NCBI GenBank assembly: GCA_963693365.1
Contig: CAVNZM010000009.1
Span: forward strand, 4,278,001 to 4,342,000
Length of the DNA: 64,000 nucleotides
Source of the DNA: Amoebidium appalachense
Taxonomy: Eukaryota; Ichthyosporea
Direction: 5' to 3'
The notes under the pieces: model-generated
Database searches by the model: none
What the model saw: only the letters and a program-made list of their open reading frames with translations
Told to the model about the DNA's origin: nothing
Part shown: piece by piece, positions 1 to 18,758 of the stretch
How positions within the stretch are numbered: position 1 is the first letter of the stretch
Layout: each line of letters begins with the position of its first letter
Position numbers and translations under genes: made by a program

Positions 1-773
1 CAAAGTTGTAACTAGGAGAAATTTCCGGACTGTTTACCGTAAAGAATGTGCAAAATCGCTTGATTGTGATCACCCGAAAGTCTAAAAACGCTAATGCCAA
101 CGCTCTAGACCTTCGACTGCCTGCGGTCGCCAGTGAAAACCAGGGTGTGTATACACTAATACTATGCCCTAGTTAACATAGGCAGGCTAGGAGAAGCACG
201 TAAGTATAGAGACAAGAAAGCGGGTGCTACAGCTAGTCTGACACCGCACGACTAGTGTAACGTTTACTCGGACACACAGCCCCGCCCAAGTGACCCAAGT
301 CTGGAATGTACCAGCCTTTTATAGTCCCTTGGTTTCCGCCGGTCCGGAGAGCACTGCTCGCGTACTTTTGTAAGGCGACAGCCAATAGGCATGTGGCCCT
401 ACTTAAAATAAAGTACATGACATATACATGAGTACATGAGCTTCTCCTGGGTGATCATAATCTAGCTTCAAGTTATACTACAGTGCTACATGTGTATGTC
501 TAGTGCCCAATAAAGTGTCTACGGCACACAGTGTGTGCCGTACACCTAAGATACATGCTGGCAAAGTGTTCACGTTCTTTGCATCGCTCCTAACTGCATA
601 CTTAAGGTGCAGAGCAACTGCCCTAATAAGGAATACAGCTAAAAGTGATGCAGCCGATTGGTAGCTGCTTCCGAGGCTCTATTCCAGCCTCTGGCGAGAA
701 GACACAAAGGCACGTAGACTGGTTGTGGGGGAACAGCACGGTGTGCACGTGAATGTACACAACCATGTCTACA
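1..773. other. No gene supported; non-coding sequence beside an LTR fragment
   Basis: No reading frame here looks like a protein or shows convincing splice sites. If the transposase on the minus strand continues past its last visible exon, a further exon could lie here or outside the window, but none was identified. Confidence 0.4.
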
Positions 774-1587
774 GATCTCCGATATGCTTGTATACTTGTA
801 ATCGTGTTGTATCGGCTCTAATCGTGTATTGTAATATCGATTAGAATATTTATATGTGTGTACACGGATCCACCCACTCAGGGAGAGACGTGTACATGTT
901 CGTGTGTACATAAATATCTCTGGTTATAGTTATGCTATTGCTATCTTGTTTGTTGATCTGTGCTCTCTTTTCCTTCCTCTTTCTCCTTCCTTATTTTCTT
1001 TTCTTTCTCTCTTTGTCTTCATGTGTATAATCGTATTTCTTTTCTACTAATATATGTTGGGTAGATTTGTGTTACTTAATACGTGTTCATTGGACGGTAA
1101 CACACTTAGGCTACACTTAGAATAGCATGTGTGTTTAGACTTCATTAATTCACTTTAGTTTTCATGTGTTGCCGGGCTTTAACCAATCATCAAGGTTAAG
1201 TGTGATATGTCTGAGTCTTTGCAGTATGTCATAGGTTAGAACTTTCTTGATGATGACACGAGTTGACCTTAACTAGTGTCTGTGTCCTATCGTGTGCGTC
1301 TCCGCGTACCGGATCTCTCTGAAAGCAATTGGTTCTTAGTGATTGGTTTCTATTAGAGATAGATCTGATTTCCGACTGGTCGGAAATCATGTATGGATTG
1401 GACTTAGAGGAATTTCAGGTATTTATTCGAAGATCAGAATAAATTCAGTTCAGTCGTGTCTAAACATTGATGTCTGTTGTGTACACTGCTCCGATCGTTC
1501 CGTGTTTTGTTGTTGTGTGTGTCTGTGGTGTTTTCACACTGCACCACTGTGTCTCTGCTTACATCCCAAATACTTATACAATTAACA
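774..1587 (+). mobile_element. 5'-truncated solo LTR, family S
   Basis: The sequence matches the complete LTRs at 3400-4324 (minus) and 30057-30981 (plus) from about LTR position 111 to the end, finishing in TTAACA at 1587. The first 110 bp, including the TG start, are missing and replaced by unrelated sequence. No target duplication can be assigned. Short open frames inside it recur in the other copies and are LTR sequence, not genes. Confidence 0.8.
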
Positions 1588-1796
<209 letters not shown>

Positions 1797-1800
1797 CTAC

Positions 1801-7659
<5,859 letters not shown>

Positions 7660-7886
7660 TTCAAGAAAACTTTCAGGCGAAAAACAAGGGGGGTTTACGC
7701 TGTTTACTCGAGGCAAAGAGAACCAGTCTCAGGTATGGGGGGGGGGGGGGTTTTGCTCGGAATATCCCCTCAGCGGTATATCATGATCACGTACATAGAT
7801 GTCGGGTGGTGACTATATATCAGGGTTTACTTTCTCTACGAGACACCATAAAGACTACAAGGAGAAATCAATTAGTTGGGGTTCCC

Positions 7887-7887
7887 C

Positions 7888-7943
<56 letters not shown>

Positions 7944-7975
7944 GGGCTCCCCTCGGGACACTCGGTATCAGCTGG

Positions 7976-8026
<51 letters not shown>

Positions 8027-8046
8027 TGTGTGTGTGTGCGCGTGCG
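7887..8046. repeat. A run and (CA)n inside the LINE A 3' tail
   Basis: On the LINE strand: (CA)n directly after the ORF2 stop, then 30 fixed bases, then an A run of about 50. The equivalent tracts in copies B (29213-29366) and C (50005-50166) differ in length. Confidence 0.9.
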
Positions 8047-11000
8047 CTATAATTTTGTAGTGATGTGTTTCTCAAGCCAATCAATACATCTAATAAACAG
8101 GTCGTAGTTACGCGTGTTTAGTATAAAATCAAGGATGTTGTAATTTACAGGTAGGCTATCTTTCTGGGTGTCTGTTGTGAATGTGACGTGTGTGTGTTGC
8201 GGTATTATGTGGTCTATCAAACTACATTTGGCGATACATGACCGGTTAAACTGGTGTGTGTGTGTGTTGTTTGGGCATGCAAATGATGCCACCTTATACT
8301 TATTAGATCTCCACTGTATAGCACGTGTACAGTAAAAGCGTGGTAATTGATCAATAATACCATCAGCTAGAGAAAGACCAGTTCTACAGGAAGGTAATAT
8401 GTATTTAGGTGTTATACACTTGCGAGTGCCATATTTGGCAATATGGTTGAGGCGGTCAGTATATATAAAACGAGACATAAGGCTTAGTTTTTCAAGGTGT
8501 ATGCTTTCATCGGGTCTAGTGTCGTGTGGTATCTTTTTCCATTTGTTATATTGCGTGATTATCTTGTGATTGTGTACATGTTTAATAAGTAAGTGGCAGT
8601 CCAAAGTCACACACACACTATTGCGGGGTTTATTTGTATTTGTGCCCAGGGGAGAAGGGGAGAGAGAGGGGAGGAAAGAGGGGAGAGGTGAGGAGGGGAC
8701 AGGTCGGATAGAGAAGAGAGGGTGGGAGGGCAAATACTTCTTTAAGCGGCTTATGTGCTTATTGAATTTCAGCGCGAGATAGGATACTCTAGCAGCTATT
8801 GGGACCAGACCATATATCGAGAGCGTTACAGGCCCAGGTTTACAACAGTTGTTAGATAGAAAGGAGGCAACTTCTGCTTCAAGGAAATTTGCCAAGGGTT
8901 TAAGCGCTCTAGTTCTCTCTTTCTTGATCCAAGCGGCGAGAAGGGGTAAACCATATTCACATGCCGGGAAGACAAAAGTGCGAATAAATGTAAGTCTAAT
9001 AGAAGGATGGAGGGGTGTGTCTTTAAAAATATTAGCCGAGAAGAAAGCTAACCGCTTACGAGCCAACTCTACCCTCTTTTCGACCATATGGGGAAACATA
9101 ACACCAACAGAATCAACCGGAACACCAAGATATTTGTATTCTGGAACTATAGGTACAGGTTTAGATGATAATGTAAATGTGTGTAAATTGTTAGCTATAT
9201 CAGGTACAAGAACACCACATTTGTCTATGTTAAGGATCATAAGGTTTGCCTTGCACCACTCTGACACTACATCGAACAATCTTTGCAGGCGTCTAGGGGT
9301 ACGGGCAAGGAGGGACAGATCATCAGCATAGAGAAGTGCAGGCGGAAAGTTATTAATAGGGTCATCGTTTTCGGCGTAAATCTTGACAGCCAAATCATCT
9401 ATAAATAGGTTAAACAAAAAGGGGCTAAGCAATGAACCCTGCAAGAGACCTCTAGTACGAGCAAAACCATATGAAAGATGCCCATTAACCACAGCTCTAC
9501 CATAGGTTTGAGACAAGAGTGCTTCTAACAGAACACCAATGCAGTGTGGTACACCCCGTGCAGCAAGCTTTTCCCATAGGAGACCAGGGGAGACAGAATC
9601 GTAAGCAGTTTTCCAATCAATAAAGCCAACATATTGTGCACCAACTTGCATAGAATCGTGCAGTGCCATTATTTGAACATAACATGAATTGTTTTTACGA
9701 AAAGCGGATTGGCATGGGTGTATGTGAAGAATAGATTGAAACCTAGGGTGATGTGCAAATAACCTAAGTAAGCAAGCTTCAAAGAATCTACGAACAACCT
9801 GGGTTAGTGTAATGGGGCGAAAGGATGATATGGGGCCCTCAGAGTCCTTCTTAACTATGGGGATCACTAAGGTATCTAACCAAGATGACGGGACATGTCC
9901 ACATTTAACACACCAAGAAAAGAGAGAGCTTAACATGATAGTAAGATCAGGTTTAATAGCACGATCACTTTCCTTTTGTGGGTAGGAGGGAACAAGGATT
10001 TTAAGAAACCCAGCAGGGAGTCCATCAGGTCCACAAGACTTACTAGAGCTATAACTAGATATCACAGACCATATGGCATCGGGACTGAAAAAGGGGAGGA
10101 TCGATTCTATGGGGATAGATGGGTCTACAGGCCACACAATAGGTTTCTGAGCGGGGGTCCTATCTTTAAACAGTTCCGAGAAATACTTATCAGAGTCTAT
10201 GAGGGGGTCTCCAGTGGTATCACCAATAATACGAGCAGGGGGGCCAAATCGATTCATACTAGCAAGCCGGCGCAAGCTTTCCTTTTGAGACAGGGGTTCA
10301 CCTAGTCTAGCGGGAGTGGTGTTTGGTAACAAGAGAGCATCGGGATATTCCTTCCTACCACCGCCAGCATAATCACCGAGATCTATCAAATCATCAACAA
10401 TAAAGTTAGTGCATGTATCTAGTACGAGATGTGAATCTGGCCTGGCTTGTGCAGATTCTAATAGGCGCATATATATAGGGTGTTTCGTAGCATAGCATAC
10501 ACATACATCAACTCTACCCCACTGTGACTTAAGCTGGGATAGACGGAGGCGAAAGGTGGGAGGGGGAGGGGGGAGCAGATCAAGGGAGATCTTAGGTAGG
10601 AAAAGGATAGGAGAGTGGTCAGATGACCTAGAGAGGTTAGGAGGGAGAGAGAGTTTTGACATGGTTGATGGCCAAAAGGCCACTCCCCAGTCGGTGTTGT
10701 GGGCATGGGATATTTGAGGGAACCGCAAAGTGTGACTTTGGACATACCTTGCTAAAGGGATAGCACGCTCCGGGGGCTTAGATGGGTACCCGACACTCAC
10801 TTGCAGTGTGTCTGTGTGGTGGAGTCGCGTGTTAAAATCACCTAAAATAACAGTGGACATTGGTAACTGTGACAACTCGTGAGTCAATTCGACAACCGAC
10901 ATAGATGGTGGGTAATATACAAAAGTAAAAACATTAGAAAGAAACTCTATAGAAACCGAGAATTCCGTTTTTGCTACCGGTTTGCACTTCACTCTCACGT

Positions 11001-11240
11001 GTGGTGCGGCAAGTACAATAATGCCTCGGTTTTTCGCGTAACCGGGGTGTGTGGATGTGTCGACCAATGTAGAGTTGAATTTGTGGTGGTTTTTAAACTG
11101 TGTTTCGCAAATCACTGTAAACGTGTGGTTGTTTGTCTGTTGTTGTATGTAGCTGATTTTATCGTCGAGTGTCCCGGGGGGAGGCCCTTTTGGGGGCCCA
11201 GTGTCCGAGCATTCCAGAAGAAGAAGGATAAATTAGGCAT
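8047..11240 (-). pseudogene. LINE A ORF2: APE endonuclease - reverse transcriptase, one frameshift
   Basis: Same protein as the intact 1064-residue ORF2 of copy D at 60754-63948, but 3194 instead of 3195 bases long. The difference is a C6 instead of C7 run at about 11175-11180, near codon 21, which breaks the frame; the rest is open to the stop at 8047. Endonuclease, YADD polymerase and C-terminal parts are all present. The ATG (11240-11238) overlaps the ORF1 stop in ATGCCTAA. A real mutation and a homopolymer consensus error are equally possible. Confidence 0.85.
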
Positions 11241-11988
11241 CGGTTTGGTCCGACACCTGTGGGGTTGGTTCCCACTTGTCGCTTACGGGGTCGTATGCAC
11301 GACCTTCCGCCAGCGCGAACAGTTCGCAGAAGAGCTCGATTTCCATCTCGCATCGGCGTTTGCGCTCGAGCAGTTTCTCACCAGAAAACATTGGTTCCTT
11401 CGTGTCCGTGTCTATCACGCTCGTAGCATCGTTTTCCAACTTTGCGAGGAACTCTTTTGCCTTGCTGATGCGTACACGACAACGTGTGGCGCACGCATTC
11501 TTAGCAGACACTTTACGTTCTTTGTCTGCTTTCTGAATGTTTTCCGGCGCGCATGGGTCGTAGTTTGGGAGGTGGGTGAAGAAGCTTCCACACCCCTTTG
11601 TCGCGTCACGGATGAACGCACGGTTATAGTCGCCCCGTACTGCTACTTCCAGCACATCGTATCCAATGAAGGACAGACAAAGGATGCGAGAGCACCGGAA
11701 GCCGAGAGCCTTGAAGATGGACCACATGGCCCTGTGTGGGCGTCTGCCGTGCTTGACTTTGAAATACACCCTCTCGTATTTGGGTGGGATGTTGATGTTA
11801 CCGTTTGCTTGGGTGTTCCCCTTAGCCGGCGGTTTGGAAGGGGAGTTGCGGCGGTACTCGTTGCCTGCAAGAATGCTGGCATATGTTTCCTTGGCAATTT
11901 GGCGGAGCTCGGGTGTTTTACGAGAGTTCGCATATTCTAGGAACTCTGCCGGGAGCTGTGCTTCCGGTCCTGTGTTGTAGGCAGGCAT
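11233..11988 (-). CDS. LINE A ORF1, putative RNA-binding protein (251 aa)
   Basis: Begins at ATG 11988 and ends GATGCCTAA, overlapping the ORF2 start by 8 nt. Residues about 70-120 (ERVYFKVKHGR, ILCLSFIG, DVLEVAV) resemble the RRM-like core found in ORF1 proteins of several fungal and oomycete LINEs. The C-terminal third is Lys/Arg/Glu rich. No CCHC knuckle was seen. Such proteins bind element RNA in the ribonucleoprotein. It is the only complete ORF1 in the window; copy D keeps only its last 40 or so codons. Confidence 0.7.
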   Translation of the reverse strand: MPAYNTGPEAQLPAEFLEYANSRKTPELRQIAKETYASILAGNEYRRNSPSKPPAKGNTQANGNINIPPKYERVYFKVKHGRRPHRAMWSIFKALGFRCSRILCLSFIGYDVLEVAVRGDYNRAFIRDATKGCGSFFTHLPNYDPCAPENIQKADKERKVSAKNACATRCRVRISKAKEFLAKLENDATSVIDTDTKEPMFSGEKLLERKRRCEMEIELFCELFALAEGRAYDPVSDKWEPTPQVSDQTDA

Positions 11989-12769
11989 TCCGAACTCATT
12001 CTACATGCAATCGAGATGTATTCTGGATACTTTTGGGGTGGGATCTACTGCGCTAGATCCAGCCTGAATTCCATTGGGTGTCAATCTTAGATTCAATTCA
12101 GCCTCATATTGGTCGCGGCTCATGCTTTCATCTAGCCGTGTGATAAACAGCATTTCACTGCTGGGCTACTAGAACAAAAGACTACAAAAAGAAAGATTAC
12201 TATGCTATTTCCTCTAGTAAGTAATTCGTAGAAACAAAAGAAAAATATAAATATCTAGCTTAATAAAAAAATACTTATGCACTGCATGCTTATCACATTT
12301 TTGTTTTATTTCTGGGATATTGGTTGGATAAATGTCACGCCGCGGTATGTCTTAGATTTATCGTTCTCTTCCTGTCTGTTTATGTGTAGAGAAACACATA
12401 AAGCATTGCCTATATACCTGTTTGAAAATTTTAGTAGGGTGTTTTGTTAATTATATATTTCGTGATGTATTTTGTTTACATTGTGTTTTTCAAGGTCAAG
12501 ATAATTATTCTCAAAACTTTCAGCAACCATTTTCTAGTGCAAAATGACGCTTCCATTGGCTAAAAGTCACTCGGAGGTTTGTATTAGAGTTCTTCAATTA
12601 GTCGATCTGGCATGATATTTATATAAAGCAAAAACGGGTGCTTAACTTAACCTACGTTTACATCAATCTCATAATTACAGATTATGGGTTTTGGTTTATT
12701 TCTAGACAAGAAAGGTTTTCCTGGTTATTGCCCCGCTCTTGAAGGCCAGTGCTCGTGTGGCATTGCGGC
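11989..12769. other. AT-rich non-coding region, probably part LINE 5' UTR
   Basis: No coding frame, RNA gene or repeat recognised. The stretch next to 11988 is presumably the LINE A 5' UTR; the rest is flanking DNA up to the element A end. Confidence 0.4.
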
Positions 12770-12789
12770 AACATCAGCAATCTTGCAGA

Positions 12790-13760
12790 AACATCCGGAA
12801 CCCATAAAAGATATATTAAAGATATCCATATACTCGAACCCATCCTGAACATAACCCTACATCCAGTTCATGGGTTTAACATATGTAAAGGATATCTAAA
12901 ATAAAATAGATATAAATCTTGGATATCTACGCCTAATATGTATATAGATATCTGTTAAATTCCTGATATCCATTGGATAACTACTGTTAGGGATCCACTA
13001 GATATCCACGAAAAACGTGATATCCAGTGGATATCGAACACTAGATATGCAAATACACATGCACAACATATATAATGGATATGTGACGAAGGGACCCAGT
13101 GACAGGTAACCTGCCCAATATTATATCCAATGTGATATCCACTATATATATGTAACATGCTTAAAATGTGCACAATCGAGATCCAATTGATATGTTGTGG
13201 GTACCCTTAATCATATGTAATTGATGCAAAAGAGATGTCATTTGATATGCAATAGATATAGGTTGTGTATAGATTTATTACCGAAATGAGGTTCATTAGA
13301 TATTCGGATAGCTATGTATATAGGCATAGAATACCTATATTGACTATATACAGTCAGGTGACCAATAGACCTCATAATAGTTGCCAAGTAGACCTAAGCA
13401 TAGATATCCAACATGCATCTCAGTATATATGTACTGGATCAGTAAATGAACAACGAAAATGGATGTGATAGACGACCAAAAGATATCGGCCCTTGCATGT
13501 ATTATATATATATATATAGACATATAGGCTAATATCCGAACACCGTGTCTAGATATGTATTCTATATCCACATTGATATCTAATACTCAACCGTTGCATG
13601 TATATCCTAAGGACTAATCTAATATACGAGTTATATCTAATCGGATATATCACTTCCGTATCTGGATATGCACTAGATATCCAGTATGATATAATTTAAC
13701 AGTCCATTAAATATATATCTCGATGACTAGTCTAATATATAAATGATGCCCATTTGGATA
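12790..13760. repeat. Left subterminal ATATCC/GGATAT-rich region of element A
   Basis: About 1 kb of AT-rich DNA with very many ATATCC, GGATAT and GATATC words on both strands and no coding capacity. It matches 57060-58250 in inverted orientation, apart from LINE fragment E there. Subterminal motif clusters are typical transposase-binding regions in several TIR superfamilies; that role here is inference. Confidence 0.7.
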
Positions 13761-13769
13761 TGCAATATC

Positions 13770-13904
13770 CCCCCTTCCCCCCCCCCCCCCCCCGGCCCCC
13801 CCTCTCTTCCCCCCCCCCCCTCCCACTTCCTTCTCCTTCCCCCCCCCCCCCCCACTTCCTTCTCCTTCTCCTTCCCCTTCCCCCCCCCCCCCCCCCCCCC
13901 CCCC
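13770..13904. repeat. C-rich tract
   Basis: C runs separated by CTTCC and TCTTCC words, about 135 bp, between the subterminal region and the gene X 3' UTR-like sequence. Confidence 0.9.
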
Positions 13905-14185
13905 ACCCTGTTGTTGGGATCCTGGCACTTGCTCAACGACGGCAGCACAAGTCTTTATGTACACGTCATGCCCCACAGGAGCATGACCAGTTTTATCTAA
14001 GTCATGCTCCCCAGGAGCATATGACACACACAAAGACTATAATTTAACACTTACTTTTGATCATGAACTATTACAGGGTCCAGTGACCCTCTTGCTTACA
14101 AACTACACATGTTTTTTTGTTACTACTATAAGACTTATTAATAAAGAAAAAAAAAAACACAAGGGCACAATCAAAGATAATTGTT

Positions 14186-14191
14186 AGTTTT

Positions 14192-14222
<31 letters not shown>

Positions 14223-14283
14223 GCAAGTTGACGTGGTGGTCACAAAATTTTTTTTTTTTGAGGGGGGGGGGGGGGGGGGGGGG
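14186..14283. repeat. T/G homopolymer pairs after the gene X stop
   Basis: Two blocks of T run plus G run flank a short spacer immediately downstream of the minus-strand stop codon. The other gene X copy also has a C run right after its stop at 56716. Confidence 0.85.
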
Positions 14284-14286
14284 GTG

Positions 14287-14866
14287 TTAATCTTCCTTGC
14301 TTTTTTTGGTGGCGCGTTCCTCATCCTCCTCCTCATTGCGCACCCTCTTCTTGCTGCCCTCACCCTCGCTGCCCTCGGCCTCGCTGCCCTCGGCCCCATC
14401 GCGCACGCTGACGTCGTCGTCCCTGTCCCCCTCTTCCTCGATGACATCAGCACCCACACCGCCGTCGGCCGTGTTCTTCACTTGCTCACGCTCGCTAGTC
14501 TCATCCTCGGGCTCGCTGTTGCTGCCATCTCCGCTGACCTGGCCACCGCTGCCGTCAGCCTCAACCGCATCCTCATCACGGCCGCCATCCTTGTCAGGCC
14601 CCGGCTGCAAGGGGGAGTCGGGGGGCTGCAGTTCTTGCTCGCCTGGGCTGTCATCCTTTTTGGCGTTGCCCCCCTTGCCCACCTCTAAGGCCACCTTGGC
14701 CTTGGCGCTTGCAGCCCTCTGGGCCAACTTCTTGGCCTGTTGCTGGTCAGCCTTGAGCGTGACCTTGACCTTCTCCCAGTTCTTGATGTACTGTATATGG
14801 GGGGTATGTGCAAGCATGAATGATAAAAGGTTATAGAAATGGGGCGGAGGGAGGAGGGGGCGGTGT

Positions 14867-14901
<35 letters not shown>

Positions 14902-15699
14902 GGTTTGAATGCGGAACACAGTACGAAGTACGCATACACGATGAGAAGCATGGTGCAGGACACATGCAAAGGCAAACATTCAAGTATGCAGCATCAGCCA
15001 TGCGCACAGTATGCGTCATAAGCAGAGCCCATCCTCAGGGAGGGCCCAAGTCATCAATTGCGTCTGAGTTTCGACCCCTTAGCCCGCGTATATACGACGC
15101 TCCAACTCAGACAGCAGCATCAACTGAACGGGTAAATGTTAGTACCCAATATGTTTCAAGTCCAACAGCTATGTAAGAAAGATCAACTGAACACCCATCT
15201 AACAAGGTGTATACGGGGTGAAGCAGGCGACAGTTCCCTAAGTCTTAGCAGGATTCTAAACAGTAAATGTTGGGTACAAACTGTTTGCAGACACCTAGGA
15301 CACAAAAAGTAAACCATACCCCTTGGCAAGTACTGTTCAAAAGTTTACAAGAAGATAAGTGCCAATAAAGCATAAAACAACCACTAAAATAAAGGATTAA
15401 CACTGCATGTGTACAGCTTGAACAATAGATATAGGGTTGACGATTTAGGGGGGGGGGGGGGGGGGGGGGGGGTGCAACTAGCCATTCCACAAAAATAAAA
15501 ATAAAAGGTTACACAGCACACACACCTGCTTGATGGTGGACAGCCTGGCGCCCCCGTTGTAGTCACCACCGACATCATAGTTCACGTGGGCCCATTGGAT
15601 GGGGGTAGGCAGGCACTTGTGGGCGTTGGGGTCCTTCAGCAACGACTCCAGGCAGAAAACGACCATGCTAAAAAACTTGGGGTATTTCTCAGCGATGTC
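14287..15699 (-). pseudogene. Gene X, inverted copy: last two exons only
   Basis: Exon 15699-15526 (58 codons, DIAEKYPKFFSMVVFCLES... to STIKQ) and terminal exon 14790-14287 (YIKNWEKVKVTL... to ATKKSKED and stop) match the plus-strand gene X exons at 55672-55845 and 56228-56715. Borders are conserved (ACAACAG|GAC, CAG|GTGTGTG, ATACAG|TAC). Here the terminal exon is open, giving an Ala/Lys-rich start, a Glu/Asp/Ser-rich middle and a basic end. The next exon upstream (IMEYATSRND) is missing because the duplication ends near 16040. Function unknown. Confidence 0.65.
14863..14900. repeat. G run in the last gene X intron
   Basis: A G run of over 30 bases. In the other copy the same intron has a C run at 56126-56147 on the opposite strand. 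Sequence from 14900 to 15520 is otherwise intron with no features. Confidence 0.85.
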
Positions 15700-15739
15700 C
15701 TGTTGTGTGTGTGATGGCAGCGTTTGTGCCGGTGTGTGT

Positions 15740-15751
15740 TTGTGTGTGTTG

Positions 15752-15785
<34 letters not shown>

Positions 15786-15797
15786 AGTAGTATGTGT

Positions 15798-15828
<31 letters not shown>

Positions 15829-15894
15829 GGGGGGAGGGGGAGATTTAGTGTCAAATAGTGTCTCATGATGAGGCAAGTGCTCGGGAAGAACAGA

Positions 15895-15925
<31 letters not shown>
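15740..15925. repeat. TG tracts and two G runs
   Basis: Intron sequence of the inverted gene X copy, matching 55450-55665 in reverse orientation. Similarity continues to GTCGCCTAATAGCAGTACAC at about 16044 and then stops. Confidence 0.85.
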
Positions 15926-16044
15926 TCAAGTGAAGGGAAGAGGAAATGAAAAAAAGATAGACAGATAAGAGAGATAAAGGCAGCGACAAGAGGGGGGAGA
16001 CAGAGAGCGGCGGGGAAAAAAGTCGCCTAATAGCAGTACACAGA

Positions 16045-16233
16045 ACTGATCAACGACATATATACACAATGTTTATACATATATATAGCACACACACACA
16101 CACACTGATGCACACTACCACCCAGACATACAGAACACGATTCACCAAAGTAACCAAGTGAGTGGGAAGAGAGATCAGCAAACAGCAAATTAGTTTATGA
16201 TAGAACTTAAGGCAAGCCTTTGGGAAGCTGTGT

Positions 16234-16278
<45 letters not shown>

Positions 16279-18112
16279 TTTCTTTTTTTTTTTTTTGGAG
16301 GGGGGGGGGGGGGGGGGGGGGGTACCAGTGTCGTGGAATTGGTTATGTCGGAATGTCGAGGTTGGCAGTCATGTACCAGCACCGAACAATCTTGCGGTCA
16401 CCATGTGCGCTGCTGCTGCTTGCTAGAAGACTCACCCGAGTGCACCATCTCCCACCTGCACGGGGAAAGTGAAGCGTGACCAGTGAGAAGGAGGAAAAGT
16501 GAGAGGCAGTTTGAAACAGGAAATAAGGGGAATAAAGCTGAAAAGTTTGTTGTTTTTTTTTGGCCGGGGGGGGGGGGGGGGACAAAACGCCCATGAGGTT
16601 TAACACGAAAACATCAAAAGGACAGAATCTTACATTGTCATACCTACAGCAGCACTCTAAACTTTCGATGCAAGCAAGTGGTTACCGACTAACCTCGTAT
16701 GTGTCAGTGGGGTACGTTGCGTGCAACGTGTAGGAGTGGGCGCTAACAGACCTTATCACACAGGTAAAAAGTCAAACGTGCACATGTCATGATAGATGGG
16801 TGCCCCACTACACATGCTGGGCAATAAGGACGGCACACATTTGTTAAAACAATGAAACAAAGGAGGGCACAACCTTCCAACAATGGTTGCCGAGAAGTTT
16901 TGTATGCACCAGCCCTTATGAACTAAGAGACTTCATGTCAGGAAGCAATGTAGCTTCTAAGGGAGTTACAGACGGATGAAGCAAAATGTAGAAACTGCCG
17001 AAAACATGGCTTGGCACACAATGATGCAGAATGCGCGCTTTTTGCCCTGTGTTTACCTGCACAAAACTAAAACTGCTGACAGGCTGACCTACAGAAGAGC
17101 TCAACCACTATACCATAAACGATCAGTGCAAGGTTCCTTAGGGCTCTTTATTGCACGAACGTTTTAACAAAAAGCGGCAGTGCCAAGAACCAACATCAAA
17201 AGGTGCCAGCCCAAGCTGGGCATAACCCAGGCAGTAAAAACCTACCTCCTTGCTGCTCGGTTTAGAAGCTGTCATTCTAAAAGCAAGCGGCCGTTAGCCT
17301 CTGTCAGAGAGGATGGTGCCCTGCAAGTGAAAGAGGAGAGCAAAGGTGAAAATAACTCTTGAAAGTATCATCCTGTTATGCAGATGTGAGCACAGAGGGC
17401 ACAAAAAAGCTGCAGTGTGACAGAAAGTAAAACTGCGACAGCATGCACCAGTTGCGGCAGGAAAGACCAAGAAGAAAGGAGGGCTACAGCAAGGAAGAAA
17501 AGCAAGAATAGTTGCACAGAAGCCCAGTCCTTCAGCAAACAGGTAGACGCAACAGTCGCATAAGCATCTGTACTAACCTGCACAGCCTGTAGCTCTGAAA
17601 ACATCGTCTAGTTACAAAAAAAGCTTACAAGCCACGGGTGCAACTGAATGGAGTTACAGCTCAGACTTCTTGAACAGCGGAAGTGCAAGTGAAAACTGAC
17701 CTCCGAAGGGTGGGAAAAAACAGTCATAACGGACAATCATTAATGATTGGAGAAGACCAATCAAGAAACAGGAGCATAATCGGATTATCCATAATGTGAC
17801 TAATGAATACCAATCACACAGCCGAACAAAAATCGGTTCAATCTGATTATCATTAATCAATTACAAAACACCAATCACACAGCAGGACAAGCATGGTGGT
17901 TCGAATCCGATGAGTCAAGCCGATACTCCCTCCATGCGTTTTACATACATCAAAGTTGTAATATATTTATATTATAGAATATAGATATATAAATATATAT
18001 AAATATATATATATAGTATATTTATATATATTTATATATATGAATATACATATAATTTAAATACATATATCATGATATCTGTGCACACGGGGGCGGGGGG
18101 GGGGGGGGGGGG
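16045..18112. other. No gene supported; AT-rich end, TG and G runs
   Basis: Several short frames exist on both strands but none shows protein-like composition with splice sites. A weak minus-strand exon candidate near 16343-16460 ends at a GTACCCCCC-type site but all frames contain stops. 17950-18060 is an A/T-only stretch of ATATATA words, followed by a G run at 18094-18121. Confidence 0.5.
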
Positions 18113-18374
18113 GGGGGGGGGGTAAGGGGTTGGTGTCAACCGTGGCACTGGATATCCATTTGAGCATACTCTATACGGGCAATTGTTCCCAAAACCATAT
18201 GCATTGTAGCTCTAATTGTACATTAGGATGATTGATCTCCTTTGTATATCCTGTTGGTTATGTAGTGTATGTACGTTGGACATGTAAGGATATTTATATA
18301 GATATCACACGTGATCACCATTGGCCATCATCGAATCTATGTCCATTGGATTTTGTGTTCCTGCAGCTGGCAAT
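18113..18374 (+). repeat. Dispersed ~260-bp repeat, copy 2
   Basis: Nearly identical to 5617-5878 with a few substitutions and a 3-bp insertion (ATC in CCATCATCGAATC). It is joined at 18375 to a TG tract belonging to the copied transposase intron. Confidence 0.8.
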
Positions 18375-18375
18375 G

Positions 18376-18397
18376 TGTGTGCCTCTCGCGCGCGCAC

Positions 18398-18447
<50 letters not shown>

Positions 18448-18452
18448 CTCTC

Positions 18453-18511
<59 letters not shown>

Positions 18512-18514
18512 CAC

Positions 18515-18601
<87 letters not shown>

Positions 18602-18669
18602 GAATGTTTGTGTGTGTGTGTATGTGTGTGTGTGTGTATGTGTGTGTGTGTGTTCTTCGTGTGTGTGCC

Positions 18670-18702
<33 letters not shown>

Positions 18703-18727
18703 TGTGTGTGTGTGTGTGTGTGCCTCG

Positions 18728-18758
<31 letters not shown>

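Larger units (their letters stand above)
7690..11988 (-). mobile_element. LINE (non-LTR retrotransposon) copy A
   Basis: Contains ORF1, ORF2 and a complex 3' tail: after the ORF2 stop come (CA)n, ACCAGCTGATACCGAG, a long A run, then about 190 bp of fixed sequence ending GCGTAAACCCC near 7690. The same tail ends copies B, C and E. The 5' limit and target duplication could not be fixed; ORF1 starts at 11988 and some 5' UTR must follow. Confidence 0.85.

Noticed and set aside
856-1050. Conserved 64-residue hydrophobic ORF (also at 3938-4132 and 30249-30443)
   Set aside because: It recurs only because it lies in the family S LTR; no start context or independent conservation.
8849-9331. 160-residue ORF repeated at 31098 and 62664
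   Set aside because: Antisense shadow of LINE ORF2, present only where that ORF is.
11276-11980. Plus-strand ORFs of 86-353 residues over LINE ORF1
   Set aside because: Antisense to the coherent ORF1/ORF2 pair.
16343-16606. Possible further minus-strand gene X exon
   Set aside because: All frames have stops before the C-run donor and it has no match to the 55083-55292 exon.
17368-17604. Hydrophobic 78-residue minus-strand ORF
   Set aside because: Short, no upstream context, surrounded by stop-rich sequence; likely chance.
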